Assembly: GCA_023428465.1 (NCBI GenBank)
Contig: JAEYXM010000068.1
Span: 1-5,065, forward strand
Length of the DNA: 5,065 nt
DNA from: Actinomycetes bacterium
GTDB taxonomy: Bacteria; Actinomycetota; Actinomycetes; Actinomycetales; Cellulomonadaceae
Direction of reading: 5' to 3'
Under the pieces are notes generated by a model. It ran no database searches, was not told the DNA's origin, and saw only the letters and a list, made by a program, of their open reading frames with translations. Of the stretch, positions 1-5,065 are shown one piece after another (position 1 is the stretch's first letter; the number at the start of each line of letters is the position of its first letter). Position numbers and translations under genes: made by a program.

Positions 1-1787
1 GTCCCGAGCCGCCCGCCGCGCCCGCAGCGCCCGCAGCAGCAGCCGCAGCCGCAGACGCGGCCGACGACGACGAGCACGGCGACCGCGGCAGCCTCGCCGG
101 CGCCATGGCCGGGCGGACGCGCGGCGCGGCCGACGCGTCGATCCGCGTCGACGTCGACCTCCTCGACGCCCTGATGCGCCAGGTCAGCGAGCTGGTCCTG
201 GCGCGCAACACGATCTCCCGGCTCGCCGAGAAGGACACCGACCTCGAGCTCACGCGCGCCGCGCAACGCCTCAGCCTGATCGCCTCCGAGCTGCAGGAGG
301 GCGTCATGAAGACGCGCATGCAGCCCATCGAGCAGGTCTGGCAGAAGGTGCCGCGCATGGTCCGCGACCTCGCGGCGGCGTGCGGCCGGCAGGTCAGTCT
401 CGAGATGCTCGGCGGCGACACCGAGCTCGACCGGAGCCTCCTCGAGGCCATCAAGGACCCGCTGACGCACCTCGTCCGCAACGCCGTCGACCACGGCATC
501 GAGGACCCCGAGGTCCGCGCCCGCGCCGGCAAGCCCGCGCAGGGCGTCCTCACGCTCCACGCGTTCCACGCCGGTGGCCAGGTGGTCGTCGAGGTGAGCG
601 ACGACGGCGCAGGCATCGACCCGGAGAAGGTCGCCGCGACCGCGGTGCGCCGCGGGCTCCGCACGGCCGAGCAGACCGCGGCCATGAGCCCCGCGGACCT
701 GCTGCAGCTGCTCTTCCTCCCCGGCTTCTCCACGGCCACGGAGGTCACGAACGTCTCCGGTCGCGGCGTCGGCACCGACGTCGTGCGCACGAAGATCGAG
801 GCGATCGGCGGCACGGTCGACGTCGAGTCGGTGATCGGGCAGGGCACCACGTGGCGCCTGCGCATCCCGCTGACGCTCGCGATCCTGCCGGCCCTGACCG
901 TCGAGTGCGCCGGGCAGCTGTACGAGATCCCGCAGGTCAGCCTGCTCGAGCTCGTCGCGCTCACCGGCGAGGACGGCGAGATGGAGTACGTCCGCTCCGC
1001 GCCCGTGTACCGGCTGCGCGGGGACCTCCTGCCGCTGGTGGACCTGCGTGAGGTCTTCGCCGTCGGGCCGCGTCCCGAGGGCCAGCCGCCCGTCATCGCG
1101 GTGCTGCAGGTCGACACGCGGCGCTTCGGCCTTCTCGTGGACCGCGTGCTCAACACCGAGGAGATCGTGGTCAAGCCCCTGTCGGCGCACCTGAAGTCCG
1201 TGGGCCTGTACGCCGGGGCGACGCTCCTCGGCGACGGCCGCGTGGCGCTCATCGTCGACGTCCCCGCGATCGCCCGGCGCGTCATGCCGGAGGTCGTGGA
1301 CGCCGACCGCGGCGCAGCGGTCGAGGAGACCACGCACCGGGTCACCGACCAGGTCCTCATCGCGGGTGTCGACGGTCACCACGTGGCCATCCCGCTCGCC
1401 TCGGTGACCCGGCTCGAGAAGCTCCCGGCCGGCGTCGTCGAGACGGTGGGCGGCCGTGAGGTCGTCCAGTACCGCGGCGCGATCACCCCGATCGTGCGCC
1501 TCGGGCGCCTCCTCGGTGGCTACGGCAGCGACGACGACGGCGAGCTCACGGTCGTCGTGTCGACGCGCGGGCAGCGCAGCGTCGCGATCGTCGTCGACCA
1601 GATCGTCGACATCGTGGACGACGACGCCGAGCAGCACAGCGACGTCGGCGGCGACTGCCTCCTCGGTTCGACGGTCGTGAAGGACCGCGTCACCGAGATC
1701 CTCGACGTCCGGGCCGCCGTGATGGCCGCGGACCCGCTCTTCTACGCCGAGGCCGACGACGCCCGGTACGACCTGGTGGGGGTGTGA
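1..1787 (+). CDS. cheA: Chemotaxis histidine kinase CheA, 5'-truncated, with two C-terminal CheW-like domains
   Basis: CheA is the cytoplasmic kinase of the receptor array; it autophosphorylates and passes phosphate to CheY and CheB. The frame is open to the left edge (first full codon at 3), so the ATG at 105 is internal: it has no ribosome binding site and the reading frame upstream is a plausible Ala/Pro linker. Counting from that Met, I see the dimerisation helices (about 14-70), then the ATPase domain: N box with H122, N126, D129, H130; G1 box DDGAG at 166-170; F box around FLPGFS at 204-209; G2 box GRGVGTD at 219-225. A CheW-like P5 domain follows (about 258-395, with RGDLLPLVDLR), and a second one (about 411-545, with YRGAITPIVRL). 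All ATP-binding motifs look intact. The phosphorylated-His P1 domain and any CheY-binding P2 domain are off the left edge. The stop overlaps cheW, so the two are probably cotranscribed and translationally coupled. Identification is firm. Confidence 0.97.
   Translation, partial: PEPPAAPAAPAAAAAAADAADDDEHGDRGSLAGAMAGRTRGAADASIRVDVDLLDALMRQVSELVLARNTISRLAEKDTDLELTRAAQRLSLIASELQEGVMKTRMQPIEQVWQKVPRMVRDLAAACGRQVSLEMLGGDTELDRSLLEAIKDPLTHLVRNAVDHGIEDPEVRARAGKPAQGVLTLHAFHAGGQVVVEVSDDGAGIDPEKVAATAVRRGLRTAEQTAAMSPADLLQLLFLPGFSTATEVTNVSGRGVGTDVVRTKIEAIGGTVDVESVIGQGTTWRLRIPLTLAILPALTVECAGQLYEIPQVSLLELVALTGEDGEMEYVRSAPVYRLRGDLLPLVDLREVFAVGPRPEGQPPVIAVLQVDTRRFGLLVDRVLNTEEIVVKPLSAHLKSVGLYAGATLLGDGRVALIVDVPAIARRVMPEVVDADRGAAVEETTHRVTDQVLIAGVDGHHVAIPLASVTRLEKLPAGVVETVGGREVVQYRGAITPIVRLGRLLGGYGSDDDGELTVVVSTRGQRSVAIVVDQIVDIVDDDAEQHSDVGGDCLLGSTVVKDRVTEILDVRAAVMAADPLFYAEADDARYDLVGV
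21..53 (+). repeat. Low-complexity GCA/GCC tract encoding the Ala/Pro linker of CheA
   Basis: The codons here are Pro and Ala only, ending in seven consecutive Ala codons (33-53) made of GCA and GCC. GCA is otherwise uncommon in this window. The tract is followed by an acidic patch (DDDEH, codons 63-77) before the dimerisation domain. It fits a flexible linker between the phosphotransfer part and the kinase core of CheA. Such a tract could vary in length by replication slippage, but that is inference. Confidence 0.6.
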
Positions 1788-1792
1788 CCGTG
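1775..1792 (+). promoter_or_regulatory. cheA stop / cheW start overlap and ribosome binding site
   Basis: The G-rich stretch GGTGGGGG (1775-1782) lies inside the last codons of cheA. A GTG at 1784 overlaps the TGA of cheA (1785-1787) in the 4-base GTGA arrangement typical of translational coupling. A second in-frame GTG at 1790 sits 7 bases after the G-rich stretch, which is better spacing. I keep 1784 because of the overlap geometry, but starting at 1790 would shorten CheW by only two residues. Confidence 0.55.
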
Positions 1793-2209
1793 CGTCAGCT
1801 CGCGACGTTCGTTCTCGAGGGTGCCCGGTACGGCATCGACGTGCTGCGGGTCCAGGAGGCCCTGCGGCCGCAGGAGCGCACCCCGGTCCCGCTGGCGCCC
1901 GCCGGCACCGCGGGCCTGGTCAACCTGCGCGGCCAGGTCGTCCTCACGTTCGACCTGCGCATCCGCCTCGGCCTGGAACCCCTCGCGGACGACGCCGAGC
2001 CGATGATGCTCGTCGTCCGCCTCGGTGACGAGCCGGTGAGCCTCCTCGTCGACGAGATCGGCGACGTCGTCGACGTCGACGAGGACACGTTCGCCCCGCC
2101 GCCGGACACGCTCGACCCCGCGCTGCGCGACGTCGTCCTCGGCGCCTACGCCCTGCCCGAAGGTCTGCTCCTCGCGCTCGACGTCGAGCGCGCGGTGGCG
2201 ACCCTGTGA
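1784..2209 (+). CDS. cheW: Chemotaxis coupling protein CheW
   Basis: CheW is the small cytoplasmic adaptor that joins receptor hairpin tips to the P5 domain of CheA in the chemosensory array. The 141 residues form one CheW domain with nothing added, slightly shorter than the roughly 165 residues of the E. coli protein. Landmarks are the N-terminal strand and helix (FVLEGARYGIDVLRVQEAL, about 9-27), the family motif NLRGQVVLTFDLR (47-59), and the second-subdomain strand and turn SLLVDEIGDVVDVDED (about 86-101). Asp57 and Arg59 of the DLR motif are kept; the Arg matches the conserved DLR arginine implicated in receptor binding in the E. coli protein. The gene overlaps cheA by 4 bases and is followed 28 bases later by a receptor gene, so it belongs to the same transcription unit. 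The start could be the GTG at 1790. The protein is too short and lacks a receiver domain, so CheV is excluded. Confidence 0.96.
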   Translation: MTVRQLATFVLEGARYGIDVLRVQEALRPQERTPVPLAPAGTAGLVNLRGQVVLTFDLRIRLGLEPLADDAEPMMLVVRLGDEPVSLLVDEIGDVVDVDEDTFAPPPDTLDPALRDVVLGAYALPEGLLLALDVERAVATL

Positions 2210-2223
2210 CCCCGCACCGACGC

Positions 2224-2229
2224 AAGGAG
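2224..2229 (+). promoter_or_regulatory. Ribosome binding site of the first receptor gene
   Basis: AAGGAG stands 8 bases before the ATG at 2238. It decides in favour of this start over the in-frame ATG at 2427 (Met64), which sits directly before the first membrane segment but has no comparable site upstream. The Arg/Pro-rich N-terminal extension is therefore probably translated. Confidence 0.8.
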
Positions 2230-2237
2230 CGCTGACC

Positions 2238-4004
2238 ATGGCCACCAAGGCACCGGAGACGACGTCCGCGGAGACGTCGAGTCCCGTGGCGCGTGCCGCG
2301 CGCTTCCTGGCCCGACTCCCGCGCGCGCCACGCCTGGCGCAGGTCCCGCGACCCCGGATGCCGCAGCGCGCGTCCGACGGCGACGGCCCGCGCGCGGCGG
2401 GGCGCTTCGCCAGCCCCGGCCTGGCCATGGGTGTGGGGACGAAGATCCTCGGTGTCGTCGCGATCGTCGTGGCCTCGTCCGCGATCGTGGGCACCGTCGC
2501 CGTCACCGGCATGAGCGACCTCGCGGACGACACGTCGAACGTCGTGGAGATCGAGGCCGGGCTCGGCGACTCCCTCGCGGCCGTCGACCGCACCCAGCTC
2601 GAGGCGCGCCTGGTCATCGCCCAGGTCGCCGCCGCGGGGTCCGCCGCGCAACGGAACATGTGGCTCGGGCGCATCCCGGCCGCCGACGCCGCCGTCGCCG
2701 AGGCCATCGCCCTGGTCGACGAGTTCATCGGCGCCGAGAGCGCGACGCCCGACGACGACTGGCTGTCCTTCCTGGAGCGCTGGGAGGCGTGGCGGACCAT
2801 CCGCGACACCGCGCTCGTGCCCGCCGCCGAGGAGGGTGACCAGATCACCTTCGAGTCCATCAGGCTCTCCACCGCCCAGCCCCTCTCGGACGGCTTCACG
2901 CTCGACCTCAGGAACGTCAACGAGACCGTGAACGCGCAGCTGGCCGACGTCGCCACGCAGGCCGCGGACCGTGCCGCGAGCACGCGCCGCCTCGTGACGT
3001 CGACCATCGCCGCGGGCGCAGTGCTCGCGGTCGTCGCCGGCGTCGTCGTCGCGCGCTCCGTGCGCCGCTCGGCCGCCGAGGTGCAGCGCGCCCTCGACGC
3101 GCTCGCCCACGGCGACCTCACCGTCACCCCCGACGTGCGCTCCCGCGACGAGCTGGGCCGCATGGCGACCGCCCTCACCTCCGCGCAGGGCTCGCTGCGG
3201 TCCACGCTCGCCCAGGTGGGCGACGCCGCGGCGACCGTCGCGGCTGCATCGGAGGAGATGTCCGCCTCCGGTGCCCAGGTGGCGTCCGGGGCGGAGGAGA
3301 CCAGCGCGCAGGCCGGTGTCGTCGCGGCGGCCGCGGAGGAGGTCAGCCGGAACGTGCAGGCCGTCGCCGCGGGCGCGGAGCAGATGGGCGCCTCCATCCG
3401 GGAGATCGCGCAGAACGCGCACGAGGCCGCGAAGGTCGCGTCGCAGGCGACGGACGTCGCCGCGGACACCAACGACCGCGTCGCGCGCCTCGGCACGTCC
3501 AGCCAGCAGATCGGCAACGTCGTCAAGGTCATCACGCAGATCGCCGAGCAGACCAACCTGCTCGCGCTCAACGCGACGATCGAGGCGGCCCGCGCCGGTG
3601 AGGCGGGCAAGGGCTTCGCCGTGGTCGCGGGCGAGGTCAAGGAGCTCGCTCAGGAGACGGCGCGCGCCACCGACGACATCGCGCGCCGGGTGGAGGCGAT
3701 CCAGGCCGACACCGCGGGTGCCGTCGCCGCGATCGGGCAGATCTCGCAGATCATCGCGTCGATCAACGACTACCAGCTGACCATCGCCTCGGCGGTGGAG
3801 GAGCAGACCGCGACGACGACGGAGATGTCGCGCGGCGTGCAGGAGGCGGCGGCGGGCTCGACCGAGATCGCGGCGAACATCACGGGCGTCGCGACGTCCG
3901 CGATGACGACGAGCGAGGTCGTGGGTCAGATGGACTCATCGACGCGCGAGCTCGCGCAGATGTCGGCGGAGCTGCAGGCACGCCTGGGCGGGTTCACGTA
4001 CTGA
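2238..4004 (+). CDS. Methyl-accepting chemotaxis protein, transmembrane, four-helix-bundle sensor type
   Basis: This is a membrane chemoreceptor that senses an outside ligand and controls CheA through CheW. Domains of the 588 residues: a basic, Arg/Pro-rich cytoplasmic tail (1-66), TM1 (about 68-91), a helical extracytoplasmic domain resembling the 4HB_MCP family (about 92-252), TM2 (about 253-272), HAMP (about 272-325, with GDLT at 292-295 and DELG at 304-307) and the signalling hairpin (about 326-588). The hairpin tip is the signature IAEQTNLLALNATIEAARAG (435-454), followed by FAVVAGEVKELA. Methylation-like Glu pairs lie at 339/340, 353/354 and 367/368, with Glu-Gln at 381/382 and Glu-Glu at 521/522 on the return helix. 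About 130 residues lie on each side of the tip, near the 36-heptad class by my rough count. The C-terminus (GGFTY) has no NWETF-type CheR tether. No ligand motif is recognisable, so the stimulus is unknown. The gene follows cheW by 28 bases and is likely in the same operon. Confidence 0.95.
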   Translation: MATKAPETTSAETSSPVARAARFLARLPRAPRLAQVPRPRMPQRASDGDGPRAAGRFASPGLAMGVGTKILGVVAIVVASSAIVGTVAVTGMSDLADDTSNVVEIEAGLGDSLAAVDRTQLEARLVIAQVAAAGSAAQRNMWLGRIPAADAAVAEAIALVDEFIGAESATPDDDWLSFLERWEAWRTIRDTALVPAAEEGDQITFESIRLSTAQPLSDGFTLDLRNVNETVNAQLADVATQAADRAASTRRLVTSTIAAGAVLAVVAGVVVARSVRRSAAEVQRALDALAHGDLTVTPDVRSRDELGRMATALTSAQGSLRSTLAQVGDAAATVAAASEEMSASGAQVASGAEETSAQAGVVAAAAEEVSRNVQAVAAGAEQMGASIREIAQNAHEAAKVASQATDVAADTNDRVARLGTSSQQIGNVVKVITQIAEQTNLLALNATIEAARAGEAGKGFAVVAGEVKELAQETARATDDIARRVEAIQADTAGAVAAIGQISQIIASINDYQLTIASAVEEQTATTTEMSRGVQEAAAGSTEIAANITGVATSAMTTSEVVGQMDSSTRELAQMSAELQARLGGFTY

Positions 4005-4010
4005 GCAAGA

Positions 4011-4030
4011 TCACCCACCCGTTCGGGTGA
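4011..4030 (+). promoter_or_regulatory. Inverted repeat between the two receptor genes, function undecided
   Basis: TCACCC (4011-4016) is mirrored by GGGTGA (4025-4030). Alternatively CACCC (4016-4020) pairs with GGGTG (4025-4029) around a GTTC loop, or CACCCG with CGGGTG around TT. It starts 7 bases after the first receptor's stop. No T-run follows, so it is not a classical intrinsic terminator. It could be an operator, a processing or attenuation hairpin, or part of a promoter for the second receptor gene. The rest of the 103-base gap (4031-4096) contains no promoter hexamers I would defend. Confidence 0.4.
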
Positions 4031-4096
4031 CTGAGGGCCGGTCCTGGTCGATCTGTCCGGTAGTGAACGGCGCGTCCGAGGTGCGCCGTCGGTCCC

Positions 4097-4102
4097 GAGG
4101 AG
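4097..4102 (+). promoter_or_regulatory. Ribosome binding site of the second receptor gene
   Basis: GAGGAG lies 5 bases before the ATG at 4108. This fixes the start of the right-hand open frame, which runs to the window edge without a stop. Confidence 0.75.
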
Positions 4103-4107
4103 CCGTC

Positions 4108-5065
4108 ATGTCCGCGTCCAGCACCGTTGCCGCAGCCGGCGACCCCGCGTCGCGCCGCCTCTCGATCCGCGACGTGCCGATCCGCGCGAAGACGATGGCC
4201 GTCGTCGCCCTGCTCGCCGGCGAGCTCGTGGTCATGGCGGTGCTCTCGGGCGGCACGATCGGCAGCCTGCGCGACGACACCGCGGCCCTCGCGACCACGC
4301 AGTCCACGGTCGGCACCTCGCTGACCGCGCTGAAGGACGCGCTGTGGAACGTGCGGAACACGGTCACGGCGATCGGCGCGTACCCCCTGGAGATGAAGCC
4401 GGCCCAGGTCGACAAGCTCGAGGCCGGCTACGCGGCGCTCGAGGAGGCCGAGGGCACGTTCCTGAGCGCCTTCGAGGCCTCGCACGGCCACGCGCCGGAC
4501 ACGTGGGAGGCCTACCAGACGGCCTTCGCGGGCTACCGGGCGATGGTCGACGGGGACCTCCTGGACGCCGCCATGACCGGTGACCCCGAGGAGTGGGCCG
4601 CTGTCCGCGACGCCGGTGCGGCTGCGGCCGGCGCGGTCATGGTCGAGACGCTGACGGCGGTCGAGGGTGAGACGTCCCAGCTCATGACCGAGCTCGCCGG
4701 CCACGCACAGGACGAGGCCGCGGCGTCGCTGCGCACGCAGACCCTGTTCGCCCTCGTCGGCGCCGCGGCCGCCGTGGCGCTCGGCTGGTGGTTCGCGAAC
4801 GCGATGCGCGGCTCCGTGCTCACGTTGAAGGCCAGCGTCGACGCGATGGCGTCCGGCGACCTCACGCACGAGCCGGCCATCGACCGCCGGGACGAGTTCG
4901 GCCGGACGGCCGCCGCGCTCACCCAGGCCCTGCGGTCCCTGCGCTCGACGCTTGCGGGGGTGGGTGAGGTGTCGGATGCGGTGGCTGCGGCGTCGGAGGA
5001 GATGTCGGCGTCGGGTGCTCAGGTGGCGTCGGGTGCTGAGGAGACCAGTGCGCAGGCGGGTGTGG
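4108..5065 (+). CDS. Methyl-accepting chemotaxis protein, 3'-truncated by the window edge
   Basis: This is a second membrane chemoreceptor with its own sensor domain, expected to feed the same CheA-CheW pair. The 319 visible residues contain a short cytoplasmic start (1-28), TM1 (about 29-50), a helical extracytoplasmic domain of the four-helix-bundle type (about 51-210), TM2 (about 211-231, with GWWFANAMRG at its end), HAMP (about 231-284, with GDLT at 250-253 and DEFG at 262-265) and the first signalling helix, with Glu pairs at 297/298 and 311/312. The hairpin tip and C-terminus are off the right edge. The sensor domain shows little visible similarity to that of the upstream receptor, whereas the last 28 residues are identical to residues 334-361 of that receptor. 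Codon use changes sharply at 4951, at the HAMP/signalling boundary: codons before it often end in C, codons after it almost never do. That suggests the signalling part has a different history from the sensor part. The ligand is unknown. Confidence 0.93.
   Translation, partial: MSASSTVAAAGDPASRRLSIRDVPIRAKTMAVVALLAGELVVMAVLSGGTIGSLRDDTAALATTQSTVGTSLTALKDALWNVRNTVTAIGAYPLEMKPAQVDKLEAGYAALEEAEGTFLSAFEASHGHAPDTWEAYQTAFAGYRAMVDGDLLDAAMTGDPEEWAAVRDAGAAAAGAVMVETLTAVEGETSQLMTELAGHAQDEAAASLRTQTLFALVGAAAAVALGWWFANAMRGSVLTLKASVDAMASGDLTHEPAIDRRDEFGRTAAALTQALRSLRSTLAGVGEVSDAVAAASEEMSASGAQVASGAEETSAQAGV

Noticed and set aside
105..107. ATG at 105 as the true start of the kinase gene.
   Set aside because: No ribosome binding site precedes it, the frame stays open to the left edge, and the upstream residues look like the linker expected before the CheA dimerisation domain.
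2047..2090. Dense GTCGAC/GACGTC repeats in cheW, looking like a small tandem repeat.
   Set aside because: They are the natural coding of a Val/Asp-rich segment (VDEIGDVVDVDED) that matches the CheW family; coding constraint explains them.
2427..2429. ATG at 2427 as the start of the first receptor.
   Set aside because: It would remove the basic N-terminal extension, but has no good Shine-Dalgarno sequence, whereas AAGGAG is well placed before 2238.
1742..3640. Long minus-strand open frame of 632 codons opposite cheW and the first receptor gene, and similar long minus-strand frames at 1944-3422 and 3994-4869.
   Set aside because: They are mirror images of strongly supported + strand genes. 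In such G+C-rich DNA stops are rare in every frame. Their translations are biased toward Ala, Arg and Ser without recognisable domains.
4028..4054. Possible sigma-28-type promoter with a -10 near GTCGATCT (4047-4054).
   Set aside because: Only about five of eight positions match GCCGATAA and no convincing -35 lies at the right distance; too weak to call.
3207..5065. Recent tandem duplication of whole receptor genes.
   Set aside because: The sensor domains, N-termini and membrane segments differ clearly and even the identical protein stretch has many silent differences, so any duplication is old or limited to the signalling part.

Overview
The window is a stretch of a bacterial chemotaxis operon, read entirely on the + strand: the 3' part of cheA, a complete cheW, a complete methyl-accepting chemotaxis protein (MCP) gene, and the 5' part of a second MCP gene cut off by the right edge. 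Very high G+C, strong preference for C or G in the third codon position, a GTG start and purine-rich ribosome binding sites point to a motile high-G+C Gram-positive actinobacterium. The style resembles Cellulomonadaceae such as Cellulomonas, but that genus guess comes from general resemblance and not from a marker gene.

Layout. Positions 1-1787 encode the C-terminal part of the histidine kinase CheA. An Ala/Pro-rich linker enters from the left edge, followed by the dimerisation domain, the ATP-binding domain and two tandem CheW-like domains. The cheA stop overlaps the cheW start by 4 bases (cheW, 1784-2209). A 28-base gap with a good AAGGAG site leads to the first receptor gene (2238-4004, 588 residues). 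A 103-base gap with a compact inverted repeat then leads to the second receptor gene (4108 to the edge, 319 residues visible: both membrane segments, HAMP and the start of the signalling helix). No gap reaches 300 bases, and I see no RNA gene, mobile element or CRISPR array.

How the parts work together. In the known pathway the two receptors bind ligand with their extracytoplasmic four-helix domains and pass the signal through HAMP to a long cytoplasmic hairpin. There CheW and the CheW-like part of CheA dock, and the receptor state sets CheA autophosphorylation. The response regulator, methyltransferase and methylesterase (CheY, CheR, CheB) and the N-terminal phosphotransfer domain of CheA must lie outside the window.

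I find no undescribed system here. The points worth a second look are an abrupt codon-usage switch inside the second receptor gene at the HAMP/signalling-domain boundary, the tandem CheW-like domains at the end of CheA, an Arg/Pro-rich N-terminal extension on the first receptor, a regular 14-residue ladder of methylation-like sites, Ser in place of the usual HAMP Pro in both receptors, and the inverted repeat between the receptor genes.
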